From: Bacteroidales bacterium
GTDB taxonomy: Bacteria > Bacteroidota > Bacteroidia > Bacteroidales > UBA932
Assembly: GCA_017627955.1 (NCBI GenBank)
Contig: JAGAFU010000059.1
Span: 21,866 to 85,865 of the forward strand
Length of the DNA: 64,000 nt
Direction of reading: 5' to 3'
Below the pieces are notes generated by a model that worked only from the letters and a program-made list of their open reading frames with translations, had not been told where the DNA came from and did no database searches. Of the stretch, positions 44,438 through 52,806 are shown in pieces. How positions within the stretch are numbered: the stretch's first letter is position 1; the number at the start of each line of letters is the position of its first letter. The position numbers and the translations under genes were made by a program.

Positions 44438-46387
44438 CTAGTTCTTTTTTATCACCACCTTCGCATTGCAAATCTCGGCGATTTTCGCGAAAAGCCTTCT
44501 CAAATCCTCATATTCCTCCGTAGTGAACATGACCTTTCCGACGTTCAGAGTAAGGCGTACGGAGAGGCTGTTGTCTGTCACTTGTGTCAGGTACCGGAAC
44601 GTTATCTCTCCTCCGCAGGCAGTAGCCTTGATGTTCTGGGGAGCGTCTTCGAAAGAGTACCCTTCCGGAACCATGACCATAACCTGCATCGTGGAATTGC
44701 CGGTCTGGTCAAACTCGACAGGAAGCTGTCGCACCTGCTGGTCAAAGGGATTCACGCTCAAAAACTGGATGACCGTTGGATTGATGTAGATATGTTCACC
44801 GGCTTTCTGGGTCTCCATTGAAAAAGACACCTTGCTGGTCACATTCATCGTGCCAACTCCTTTGAATTCAGCGTCTTCCACCTCGATCTTGTGCTCTTTC
44901 TCAATATTCTCCTCTATGTACTTTTCCTCTGATTCGGCTTTGTGGAAAGCCCTGTTGAAGGAATACGCGTCCTGGTTTGTCATAACCTCGGTATACTCCC
45001 CCTTCAGGACGCCGGAATCCTCAAGTTTGACAACAATATTCATCTGGGTATTATTCTGAACCGGGGAGGACATATCAACCCAGGCGTCGGAACTTTGGCC
45101 AAAAATCCTGGCATTCTTTACAAGGAACTCCGGGGAGAGCACATCCAGGTCGGATTCCGTATCCCCAGCGTCAAGGAAATGGAATTTGCCTTCCGAGTCC
45201 TTTACCCTGACCACGAAGGTGCCGATCTGCTGGATAGTGGGAAAATAAGAAAGGCGGCCGAGAGACCTCGGGTTAAGCAGCATGATGTCCGTCTCGAAAC
45301 CAGCGTCTTTCAGGGCAACTGAAAGTAGGTTATTGATGTCAGCCCTGTCGCCCGTTCCTTTCTTCAGCACGCTGGCAGGTGAGTCCGGAATCAATCCGAG
45401 GCTACCGTCTCTCTTAACCTTGTCACGGACAAGATTCAGGATAGCCCTGATCTTTTCGACATCCGTAACATCCTCTGAGACTATGGCTTTCACCTCATCC
45501 TTCAAGGGATTCCTGGCGGCCTGATAGTCTCCGAGCTTGGATTCCCGCAGAGCCTTGTTCACATCGTCCCAACTATGGGAATACCTCTGGCTTACGTGGA
45601 GATCGGCCACATGCAGCTCTATTCCGGAAACCTCCGTCTGAAGCTTCGCCCTGTAATCCTCCAGGCACCAAACCAACGGCTCGTCCTTCAACGAAGGCAC
45701 ATTGTCATGGTCAGCTATGACTTGTTTGACCAAGAAACGCGCGCCACCGACACTGAAGAAGCCCGGCGCGTCCTTCTTGATCACGTTTATTGGAAAGCTG
45801 CCTTGGGTGCGGACATTGAAGCCTATGAATTCCGGCAAACTAACCTCCTTGTGGGAATGCAGAACCGGATAGTCCCGCTGGATATCGAGGTCGGGAATCC
45901 TGGATAACGACGTGGTGGAGAAAGTATATTTATACTCGATAACACTCCCCTCACGTACTTCCGGGAGAGAGAACTTGACAACAGACAAGTCGGCTGAAAC
46001 CTTCTCCCTGAAAATATTCTTCTTCGACATCTCCGTCTTGACCAGCTTCCCGTCAACCATGTTGTAGGTGTTGGCCTCAACCCCCCTCACAGACTCAGAC
46101 AGATCAGTGGAATTCACAAAAGGCACCTCAACATCAGCAAGTTCCACAGCGTCCTTCTTGAATATACGGATCCTGACATACACATCATAAGAAACTTCGA
46201 ACCGGCTGGAATAACTGATATTCCCGTGATCGAATATGTACAAGGCACCTGCCTCTGGCTCAATAGGACATGTTGCCATCGAAACCTCCTCTTCGGAGAC
46301 CTTACCAAACTTGGGATTGAATCCTTGGGCAGATGAGGAGAACCCAAAGGCGGCAAAAGCCACCAGCATTACAAAGAGTTTTCTCAT
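44438..46387 (-). CDS. Secreted DUF3857/transglutaminase-fold protein, non-catalytic copy
   Basis: The protein has 649 residues with a signal peptide (MRKLFVMLVAFAAFGFSSSA). The domain order matches the downstream gene, but the core reads GTGDRADINNLLSVAL where the catalytic paralogue has GDCKA, so the Cys is gone. The expected NHA segment is GTFVVRV without His, and only LDAGDTESDLD retains the Asp. GNSADIN-type, Cys-less versions are known in this family and are thought to be structural or regulatory. It pairs with the active copy directly downstream, with GH116 15 bp upstream. I infer a complex or an envelope scaffold, which is untested. Confidence 0.82.
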   Translation of the reverse strand: MRKLFVMLVAFAAFGFSSSAQGFNPKFGKVSEEEVSMATCPIEPEAGALYIFDHGNISYSSRFEVSYDVYVRIRIFKKDAVELADVEVPFVNSTDLSESVRGVEANTYNMVDGKLVKTEMSKKNIFREKVSADLSVVKFSLPEVREGSVIEYKYTFSTTSLSRIPDLDIQRDYPVLHSHKEVSLPEFIGFNVRTQGSFPINVIKKDAPGFFSVGGARFLVKQVIADHDNVPSLKDEPLVWCLEDYRAKLQTEVSGIELHVADLHVSQRYSHSWDDVNKALRESKLGDYQAARNPLKDEVKAIVSEDVTDVEKIRAILNLVRDKVKRDGSLGLIPDSPASVLKKGTGDRADINNLLSVALKDAGFETDIMLLNPRSLGRLSYFPTIQQIGTFVVRVKDSEGKFHFLDAGDTESDLDVLSPEFLVKNARIFGQSSDAWVDMSSPVQNNTQMNIVVKLEDSGVLKGEYTEVMTNQDAYSFNRAFHKAESEEKYIEENIEKEHKIEVEDAEFKGVGTMNVTSKVSFSMETQKAGEHIYINPTVIQFLSVNPFDQQVRQLPVEFDQTGNSTMQVMVMVPEGYSFEDAPQNIKATACGGEITFRYLTQVTDNSLSVRLTLNVGKVMFTTEEYEDLRRLFAKIAEICNAKVVIKKN

Positions 46388-46402
46388 ATCTGTTGTTATT
46401 TA

Positions 46403-48958
46403 TCATATATTGAAAGCCATAGAATCACCCTCGCTGAGGGAGATTTTTTTGGCAATTGGTTTGGATCTATCTTTGAGGAACAGGGAGTCGAGTCCCAAGG
46501 ATCCCTTGAGGACTTCCAACCTCACCGAAGAGGATCCCACCTCGCAGATGCCGAAAGCGCTGCCGTTGCTCCAGAAATATTTCCCGGGCTTGGAGGTGAA
46601 ACTCATCGTCTTGTCAACTCCCGAATAGTGGAAATCGCTCAGTGCCAGAACCGCGGCCCAACTCGCCATGGAACGGGCATAGTGCTTCCCGCACTCCGGC
46701 TCGTCGAAAGGATTGCGTTTAGCCCCGTCGAAACGGTCCCTGATAGCCTTGATGCATTTCAGTCCGTCCTCGACCTGGCCCTCGTAAATCATCCCGACGG
46801 CCGCTGAATATTCAAAGCCTGTCATCGCTTCCGGGAAATACGGGAACGGGACCTCAAGCCTCCCCTTCGGCCATGACGCCATGATGAGGCCGGCCTCATG
46901 GCCCATGACATAGGAGCGCATGTTGTTGAACTTGCCGCTGAAATCAGGCACGTAATTGTATTTCATCACGCTCTGAAGGGTCTTTTGGATGTGGTCCTTA
47001 TTGCCAAGATAGCCAAGGCCGCAGATATGGGCCATGTACTGTCCCACAAGCTGATCCACAAGACAACCCTTCCCGAGCTGGAAAGGAGGGATCTTATCCG
47101 AGCCTTCGGGCAGGAAGTCGAAAGTTTCGGGATCCGTGATTCTGTGTTCGTAATATTCCCCGTTGAAAAGGTTGGCGTCCATCCATGCGCTGCCTTTCTC
47201 GAACAGCGTCCGGCATTTTTTGGCGAACTCCTTGTCCTTCATCGCCTTCGACATCTCTTCGGCCGCCCTCAACGCTCCCATGTACCAGAATCCCATCTGG
47301 GGGTTAGGACCGAAATAATTGACATCCATCGTGTTATGCTGTGACCCTTCCATGACTCCATCCTGGTTGCCGTCCCATCCTTTCTCCTTCCAGGCGAAAG
47401 CCAGGGCGCTCTTGCAAGCGGGCCAGTATTCCTTGAGAAAGTCATTGTCCCCGCTCAGCTGCCACTCCCTGTAAAGCTTCATTACGCAGCCCATCTGTCC
47501 GTCCGCGGCAATCTGGTTAGGATCCGGAGCGGAACCCAAGGGGAGGTTGACCCTGAAATCCATCGCCCCGTCTGGATTCATCGCATAGCGGAACTCGACA
47601 TCCCGCATCGTCCTGGCCAAGTCGCCGAAAAGGAAAGCCGTGGCCACTTCATAATTCCACACATGGGTACAGGATCCAGCGCATGAGCCATAGTGGTCCA
47701 TCACACCCTCCCAGCCGAGCATGTGGCCGTCCTCAACCCTGAAGACTGTCTGGGAGCGAAGAACCGCCAGATTGTAAAGTGCGGCCTCCTTGACGACCGC
47801 GGGATAGGAAGAAGACAGGAAGGAGTTGACAAACAATAAGGTACGTTTCTCCAGATCTCCGATCCTGGGAATAAATTCGAGGGCTGACTTCCAGGAATCC
47901 GGGTATTTGGTGCTGTAGTAGTTGCCCACGACTTCGCTTGACCAGGCCATACGGTTGGGAAAGTTCCATGTCAGGAAGAAGTTGAAGTTCCGTGTCTGAC
48001 CCGGCTGTAAGACGGCTTTGACGGAAAGGGCGCCCATAGGATCCTGGTCATTGCCGACAGAATGGCGGATACTGGCCACCGGATTTGAGATCAGGCCGTC
48101 GTCACTAAAATCATCCCAAAAGTTGAGCATTGAGTTGGACCAACTGTTGTCAGTCGTGAATGTGCGGTAGGTAACCTCGTCGGCACTGTCAGTAGAAAGG
48201 CAGAAATTACCCCAGGCCTTATCTCCCGGATCAACACCCTCAGTATAGAACTGGATGGCCCGTATTTGGCCGGCCTCCCTGAACTCGTTCTTGTTATGAT
48301 CAGCTCCGACCGGTATCCTGTCGCCTTTCCAATCAAGCCTGTAGTTCTGGCCATCCTTGCCGATGAAGTTGCGGATGGCTCCGCTGACCGCCACCTCAAG
48401 AGCCTCTCCAGAAATATTCGTGACCTCGTACGAGAGAACGGCCAATGGGAGCCCGCTGGACTCCGAATCTCCTGGAATCAACGGATTGAAACCTTTGATC
48501 TTGACCTTGACCGGCATTTCGGGATCGCTGAGACTGACCTGCCCGAAAGGATAGGCGGCGTCAAAAGAAGCCTCGTCGAAACGGGGAAGCCCGTGATGAT
48601 TGACAGGACGGCCCTCATAGTGAAGATATTCCTGGGGATAGAGCGGACCAGCCAGAAGCCTCGTCGCCGACTCACCACCGCTCTTCTTTGTGAATATGGC
48701 GAAGAATGGAGCGTCATTGCCTGTCGTGACCGTGCTGTTGCCTTTTCCGGGAACGTTCATGATCTCCCAGTCCCGGATCTCGCCTCGGCCTCCGAGCGAC
48801 ACGGTTCCTGTGCCGATCCCCCCAAGAGGAAGGGCGACCCGCTGGAGATGATCCGAATCATAACTTGTCAAAACCGGCCATTCAGATGGGACCCATCCTT
48901 GTGCCGCGAGAGTAACCGGGGCCAGCAACACGGCCAGAAGCAAGGCTTTTTTTCTCAT
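46403..48958 (-). CDS. Secreted GH116 glucosylceramidase-type glycoside hydrolase
   Basis: This 851-residue protein starts at ATG 48958 (MRKKALLLAVLLAPVTLAAQ), a clean signal peptide; an upstream start at 49024 adds a non-signal tail across the terminator of the EF-G gene. GH116 N-domain features include PLGGIGTGTVSLGGRGEIRDWEI; the catalytic (alpha/alpha)6 domain (about 430-830) has HVWNYEVATAFLF, LPLGSAPDPNQIAADGQMG, GVMEGSQHNTMDVNYFGPN (candidate nucleophile Glu) and YVMGHEAGLIM, with PDFSGKFNNMRSY nearby. The family includes beta-glucosidases and glucosylceramidases. It leads a minus-strand set with the two DUF3857 proteins and may use a weak TATCTTTA promoter just after the terminator. 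Confidence 0.88.
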   Translation of the reverse strand: MRKKALLLAVLLAPVTLAAQGWVPSEWPVLTSYDSDHLQRVALPLGGIGTGTVSLGGRGEIRDWEIMNVPGKGNSTVTTGNDAPFFAIFTKKSGGESATRLLAGPLYPQEYLHYEGRPVNHHGLPRFDEASFDAAYPFGQVSLSDPEMPVKVKIKGFNPLIPGDSESSGLPLAVLSYEVTNISGEALEVAVSGAIRNFIGKDGQNYRLDWKGDRIPVGADHNKNEFREAGQIRAIQFYTEGVDPGDKAWGNFCLSTDSADEVTYRTFTTDNSWSNSMLNFWDDFSDDGLISNPVASIRHSVGNDQDPMGALSVKAVLQPGQTRNFNFFLTWNFPNRMAWSSEVVGNYYSTKYPDSWKSALEFIPRIGDLEKRTLLFVNSFLSSSYPAVVKEAALYNLAVLRSQTVFRVEDGHMLGWEGVMDHYGSCAGSCTHVWNYEVATAFLFGDLARTMRDVEFRYAMNPDGAMDFRVNLPLGSAPDPNQIAADGQMGCVMKLYREWQLSGDNDFLKEYWPACKSALAFAWKEKGWDGNQDGVMEGSQHNTMDVNYFGPNPQMGFWYMGALRAAEEMSKAMKDKEFAKKCRTLFEKGSAWMDANLFNGEYYEHRITDPETFDFLPEGSDKIPPFQLGKGCLVDQLVGQYMAHICGLGYLGNKDHIQKTLQSVMKYNYVPDFSGKFNNMRSYVMGHEAGLIMASWPKGRLEVPFPYFPEAMTGFEYSAAVGMIYEGQVEDGLKCIKAIRDRFDGAKRNPFDEPECGKHYARSMASWAAVLALSDFHYSGVDKTMSFTSKPGKYFWSNGSAFGICEVGSSSVRLEVLKGSLGLDSLFLKDRSKPIAKKISLSEGDSMAFNI

Positions 48959-48992
48959 GACTGACGGAATTAATATTCTGGAAATAAAGATA

Positions 48993-49027
48993 ATAAAAAA
49001 ATGCCACCCAAAAAAAGGCGGCATTTT
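48993..49027 (-). terminator. Terminator of the EF-G2-like gene
   Basis: On the minus strand AAAATGCCGCC, a T-rich loop and GGGTGGCATTTTTTT form a hairpin followed by T residues, about 18 bp after the stop at 49045. One G-U pair is needed. Confidence 0.8.
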
Positions 49028-49044
49028 TGAACTCTTGAACCGGA

Positions 49045-51198
49045 TTAGTCCTCGTCCTGCTCCTGGGCAGCGTACTCGGCGAGAAGCTTGGTCTGGACAT
49101 CGGCAGGAACCTGCTGATACTCAGCGAACTTCATCGTGAAGGTAGCGGCGCCACCAGTGAGTGAGCTCAGAGTAGTGGAATACCTGTAGAGCTCCGCGAG
49201 AGGAACGCGGGCGTGGAGAATCGTGAATCCCTTGTCCATGTCCTGGTTCATGATCATTCCCCTACGGCCATTGAGGTCGGACATACAAGGACCGACGAAC
49301 TCGTTCGGAGTCAGGATGTCGACATTGTAGATAGGCTCGAGGATCTTCGGACCGGCGTTACGGAAAGCCTCCTTGAAGGCGTTACGACCGGCGATGATGA
49401 AGGCGATTTCCTTGGAATCCACCGGGTGCATCTTACCGTCATAGACATAAACCCTGATGTCACGGGCATAGGAACCGGTGAGAGGGCCCTCGCTCATCTT
49501 GTCGTTGATACCCTTGAGGATAGCGGGCATGAATCCAAGATCGATAGCACCACCGACGACGCAGTTGATGAACTCGAGCTTGCCGCCCCACTCCAGGTCG
49601 TAAGACTCCTGGGACTTGATGTTCAGGATGGTTTCCTTACCATTGATCATGAACTTGTTGCCGGCGGGCTCACCCTCGACGTAAGGGCAGACGAGGAGAT
49701 GGACCTCACCGAACTGACCGGCACCACCGGACTGCTTCTTGTGACGATACTGGGCAGTAGCGACCTTGGTGATGGTCTCACGATAAGGGACCTTCGGTGC
49801 AAGGAACTCGATATTCTGCTTGAACTCGTTGTTCATCTTCCACTTGACAAGGTTGATCGCCTGCTCGCCCTGTCCGCTGAGGATGGTCTGGCGGAGCTCC
49901 TTGGAATACTCGACATTGATGGTAGGATCCTGGGCGGCGATCTTGTTCAGAGCCTCACCGACCTTGGCCTCGTCGTTCTTGTCGACGGCCTTGACGGCGC
50001 AGCGATACCTGGCGTCAGGGAAGACCATGTGCTCGTAAGCCTCGGCTCCGGGAGCGGCGAGGGTCACATCGGTCTTTCCGCCCTTGAGCTTCATGACGCA
50101 ACCGATGTCTCCGGCGGAGATTGAAGAAACCTTCTCCTTCTTGTCTCCAGCGACGGCGTAAATGGCGGAAAGGCGCTCGCTATTGCCATTCTCAGGATTG
50201 ACGAGGTCAGCACCCTCCTTGAGGACACCGCTCATCACCTTGAAGTAAGACACGTCACCAAGGTGCTGCTCGACAGCGGTCTTGTAGATGAACAGGCTGA
50301 CAGGGCCGGCCGGATCACACTTGACCTCACCGCCACCGATAGTCTTGTTGACCTCTCCTTCCGGTGAGGGAGCGACATTGATGACAAACTCCATAAGCCT
50401 CTTGACGCCGATGTCTTTTCTGGCGGAAAGGCAGAAGACGGGCATGATCTCCCTCTTGGCGAGACCGGCGCGCAATCCGGCGCGGACCTCGTCAATAGAA
50501 AGCTCCATTGTCTCGAAATACTTCTCCATGAGGGCGTCATCGCCTTCAGCGGCCTTCTCGACAAGCTCCATGTGCATCTCCTCAGCCTCGTCGGCGTATT
50601 GAGCGGGAATATCACTTTCCTCGAACTTGCCGTTCTCGTCGGTGAAGTGGTAGTACTTCATCGTGATGACATCCACGATACCATCGAAACCAAGACCGGG
50701 GTTGACCGGGAACTGGGCGAAGACAACCTTCTTGCCGAAAGCCTCCTTGAGGGTGTCACGTGTGTGCTCCCAATTGGCCTTCTCGGTGTCAAGCTGGTTG
50801 ACGGCCACGATCATAGGCTTTTCATACTGATCGGCGTAACGGGCGAAAATCTCAGTACCGACCTCGACTCCCTGAGCGCCGTTGACGGTCAGGATAGCGG
50901 ACTCGCAGACTTTGAACGCGGAGATCGCGCCACCGCAGAAGTCATCGGAACCAGGAGCGTCGATGATATTGAACTTGGTGTTCATGAACTCGGCATAAAG
51001 CGGAGTAGCATAGACCGACTTCTGGTTTGTCTGCTCGAATTCGGTGTTGTCGGAAACAGTGTTCTTCCCTTCCACCGTACCCCTGCGGTCGACCACTTTA
51101 CCCTCGAAGAGCATGGCCTCGGACAACGTGGTCTTACCGGACTTGGAGCTACCGATGAGGACGACGTTGCGAATGTCTTTTGTTGAATATTCCTTCAT
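49045..51198 (-). CDS. EF-G2-type elongation factor paralogue with degenerate GTPase motifs
   Basis: The 717-residue protein has all five EF-G domains by alignment of motifs. The G domain departs from standard EF-G: P-loop GSSKSGKTT is kept, but switch I RGITI is replaced by QTNQKSV, DTPGH by DAPGS (catalytic His lost) and NKMD by NQLD. Domain IV-V features such as YRHKKQSGGAGQFGEVHL, GFMPAILKGINDKM, GPCMSDLNGRRGMIM and MKFAEYQQVP are intact. This matches Bacteroides EF-G2, reported to support translation without GTP hydrolysis when carbon is limiting. It should act on the ribosome. A consensus promoter (TTTG-N19-TAAATTTG) precedes it, and a terminator follows. Confidence 0.85.
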   Translation of the reverse strand: MKEYSTKDIRNVVLIGSSKSGKTTLSEAMLFEGKVVDRRGTVEGKNTVSDNTEFEQTNQKSVYATPLYAEFMNTKFNIIDAPGSDDFCGGAISAFKVCESAILTVNGAQGVEVGTEIFARYADQYEKPMIVAVNQLDTEKANWEHTRDTLKEAFGKKVVFAQFPVNPGLGFDGIVDVITMKYYHFTDENGKFEESDIPAQYADEAEEMHMELVEKAAEGDDALMEKYFETMELSIDEVRAGLRAGLAKREIMPVFCLSARKDIGVKRLMEFVINVAPSPEGEVNKTIGGGEVKCDPAGPVSLFIYKTAVEQHLGDVSYFKVMSGVLKEGADLVNPENGNSERLSAIYAVAGDKKEKVSSISAGDIGCVMKLKGGKTDVTLAAPGAEAYEHMVFPDARYRCAVKAVDKNDEAKVGEALNKIAAQDPTINVEYSKELRQTILSGQGEQAINLVKWKMNNEFKQNIEFLAPKVPYRETITKVATAQYRHKKQSGGAGQFGEVHLLVCPYVEGEPAGNKFMINGKETILNIKSQESYDLEWGGKLEFINCVVGGAIDLGFMPAILKGINDKMSEGPLTGSYARDIRVYVYDGKMHPVDSKEIAFIIAGRNAFKEAFRNAGPKILEPIYNVDILTPNEFVGPCMSDLNGRRGMIMNQDMDKGFTILHARVPLAELYRYSTTLSSLTGGAATFTMKFAEYQQVPADVQTKLLAEYAAQEQDED

Positions 51199-51249
51199 TT
51201 CTATAAGTGATTAATTATGATCAAAATTTGGCTATCGGGTATATCCGGG

Positions 51250-51280
51250 CAAATTTAAGAAAAAAAGCCCCATTAGCAAA
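51250..51280 (-). promoter_or_regulatory. Consensus promoter of the EF-G2-like gene
   Basis: On the minus strand TTTG (51280-51277), a 19-bp spacer and TAAATTTG (51257-51250) match the Bacteroidota promoter perfectly. The leader to ATG 51198 is about 45 nt. The -33 box overlaps the last codons of the small AraC-like gene. Confidence 0.85.
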
Positions 51281-51467
51281 ACTTCGACCGATAAAAGTCC
51301 ACAAGCTCCCTCCCCGAATAGCCGATTTCCTTTAAAATCAGCTTGTCAAGAGCATTGGCATCCGCCCCTAGAGCGGTGCAGATCTCATTATAATCCAGGT
51401 CGAGGTACACTTTGTCCTCGTCCAAAGCCCGCTCGAACGCGGCGTAATCTTTCATTATTTTTTCCAT
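51273..51467 (-). CDS. 64-residue AraC-like single helix-turn-helix protein
   Basis: The protein is very short; its core YNEICTALGADANALDKLIL then KEIGYSGRELVDFYRSKFC aligns with one half of an AraC DNA-binding domain (helix, turn, helix, then KEIGYS and an Arg-rich last helix). No second half and no ligand domain are present. ATG 51467 gives 64 residues; ATG 51455 is an alternative. It lies immediately upstream of the EF-G2-like gene, whose promoter overlaps its 3' end, so it could regulate that gene or be a by-product of decay. Function is inferred from the short motif only. Confidence 0.5.
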   Translation of the reverse strand: MEKIMKDYAAFERALDEDKVYLDLDYNEICTALGADANALDKLILKEIGYSGRELVDFYRSKFC

Positions 51468-51505
51468 GTGTTTTGTTGTTTTCGCGGATTCTCCTCCGGC
51501 AATGC

Positions 51506-51539
51506 GAAATTGGTGAAAAACAATCAGAAGTTGGTGAAA
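51506..51539 (+). promoter_or_regulatory. Direct repeat GAARTTGGTGAAA, candidate operator
   Basis: GAAATTGGTGAAA (51506-51518) and GAAGTTGGTGAAA (51527-51539) differ at one base and start 21 bp apart, two helical turns. They lie between the small AraC-like gene and the XRE gene. Confidence 0.4.
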
Positions 51540-51606
51540 TACCAGGGGGTAAGAAGCTGATTATTTCTGTTTTTTATCAAAATGATGTGTTTTTTAATAA
51601 CTTTAG

Positions 51607-51621
51607 GTTTGCAATACAAAC
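51607..51621 (+). promoter_or_regulatory. GTTTG/CAAAC dyad, candidate XRE operator
   Basis: GTTTGCAATACAAAC is a 15-bp perfect inverted repeat (arms GTTTG and CAAAC around 5 bp), 46 bp before ATG 51667 of the XRE gene. Autorepression is a guess from position. Confidence 0.35.
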
Positions 51622-51666
51622 TTTTGATTTATCGGATAAACTGATCTTGTTGGATAATTTCGCGTC

Positions 51667-52116
51667 ATGGAGGACAGGCCACATACCACAAGCGGCACCA
51701 CTCTGGACGAGACCCTGATGAGGGAGAACCTGCGCAAAGCAAGGAGCTCCCGAGGCTTGACACAGGCCCAGGTCGCTGAAAGCCTTGACATCTCCGTGAC
51801 AGCTTACCAGAAAATCGAAAGCGGTAAGACCAGGATTCTCAACCCCCATTTCACAAAATGCGCCTCCACCCTGGGTGTTCCCCTGACGGAGCTGGTCAAC
51901 GGATTCTCACCAGTAAAAGACGCCGCCCGCACCATCGAGGAGATGAAGGAATCCTATGGGATAAAGATGAAAGTACAGGAAAGCGACTTTCTTCAGGAGA
52001 TCCAGCGGAGGGACAGGGAAATCGAACGTCTGAACAATGTCATCAAAGACAAGGATGAGACTATCTCGACCCAGAAAATCCTGATAAACCAGTTGATGGG
52101 CCACCTCAAGGATTAA
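51667..52116 (+). CDS. XRE-family transcriptional regulator with C-terminal coiled coil
   Basis: The protein has 149 residues. An HTH_3 domain (about 18-75; LRKARSSRGLTQAQVAESL, SVTAYQKIESGKTRIL) is followed by a charged coiled coil (about 95-145; QEIQRRDREIERLNNVIK), which probably dimerises it. There is no ligand-binding domain. It may autoregulate through the dyad upstream. The RNase HII gene starts 37 bp downstream in the same direction, perhaps with its own promoter (TATCTTCG). Confidence 0.85.
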   Translation: MEDRPHTTSGTTLDETLMRENLRKARSSRGLTQAQVAESLDISVTAYQKIESGKTRILNPHFTKCASTLGVPLTELVNGFSPVKDAARTIEEMKESYGIKMKVQESDFLQEIQRRDREIERLNNVIKDKDETISTQKILINQLMGHLKD

Positions 52117-52153
52117 GGAATCTTTTTTATCTTCGCGCTAGACATCCACACTG

Positions 52154-52774
52154 ATGAAACCCGCGCGGAATCTACTCCCATACATGGAAGCCGGCAGGCT
52201 TGAGGCAGGCTGCGATGAGGCAGGACGCGGTCCGCTGGCAGGCCCGGTTTTCGCCGCTGCCGTGATCTTGCCCCCGGATTTCCACCATCCCCTTCTCAAC
52301 GACTCAAAGCAGATGAGCGAGAAGGACAGGGACATTTTGCGCCCGATCATCGAGGAAGAAGCCTTGGCCTGGGCGGTGGAAGCCGTTGAAGCCGAGGAGA
52401 TTGACCAGCTTAATATACTATGGGCATCCGTGACCGGGATGCAGCGGGCCGTCTTGAGACTGGATCCGAGACCTGATTTCCTGCTGATAGACGGCAATAA
52501 ATTCAGACCCTTCGGGGGATTCGGCTTCAATTCCTACAAGACCGTCGTTCACGGAGACGCCACTTTCGCCTCCATCGCCGCCGCTTCCGTTCTGGCCAAG
52601 ACCCACAGGGACGAGAGAATGAGGGCGCTTGCCAAAGAATATCCCCAATATGGCTGGGACCGCAATTTCGGTTATCCCACCCCCGAGCACATCCAGGCGC
52701 TCAAAGAATTCGGCCCAACCCCCTATCACAGGCGCAGTTTTCATCCGAAGGCGCTAGAACCTTCGTTATTTTGA
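52154..52774 (+). CDS. rnhB: Ribonuclease HII
   Basis: The 206-residue enzyme removes ribonucleotides misincorporated into DNA and RNA primers. The four carboxylates of RNase HII appear in EAGCDEAGRGPLAGP (Asp and Glu), LLIDGNKFRP (Asp) and the later Asp in the KTHRDERM region; SIAAASVLAKTHRD and YGWDRNFGYPTPEH are family hallmarks. Position 52154 (MKPARNLL) is the first ATG and gives the usual length. Just downstream, a -7 box and S46 peptidase gene start a separate unit. Confidence 0.95.
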   Translation: MKPARNLLPYMEAGRLEAGCDEAGRGPLAGPVFAAAVILPPDFHHPLLNDSKQMSEKDRDILRPIIEEEALAWAVEAVEAEEIDQLNILWASVTGMQRAVLRLDPRPDFLLIDGNKFRPFGGFGFNSYKTVVHGDATFASIAAASVLAKTHRDERMRALAKEYPQYGWDRNFGYPTPEHIQALKEFGPTPYHRRSFHPKALEPSLF

Positions 52775-52775
52775 T

Positions 52776-52783
52776 TATTTTTG
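52776..52783 (+). promoter_or_regulatory. Candidate -7 box for the S46 peptidase gene
   Basis: TATTTTTG is a perfect TAnnTTTG, 23 bp before ATG 52807. It is inside the tail of the rnhB gap; no good -33 box was seen. Confidence 0.5.
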
Positions 52784-52806
52784 CAAATACATAACAAACG
52801 AACACG

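Noticed and set aside
51473-51718. An 81-residue ORF in the gap before the XRE gene
   Set aside because: It overlaps operator-like repeats and the XRE start and has no signal, domain or codon bias.
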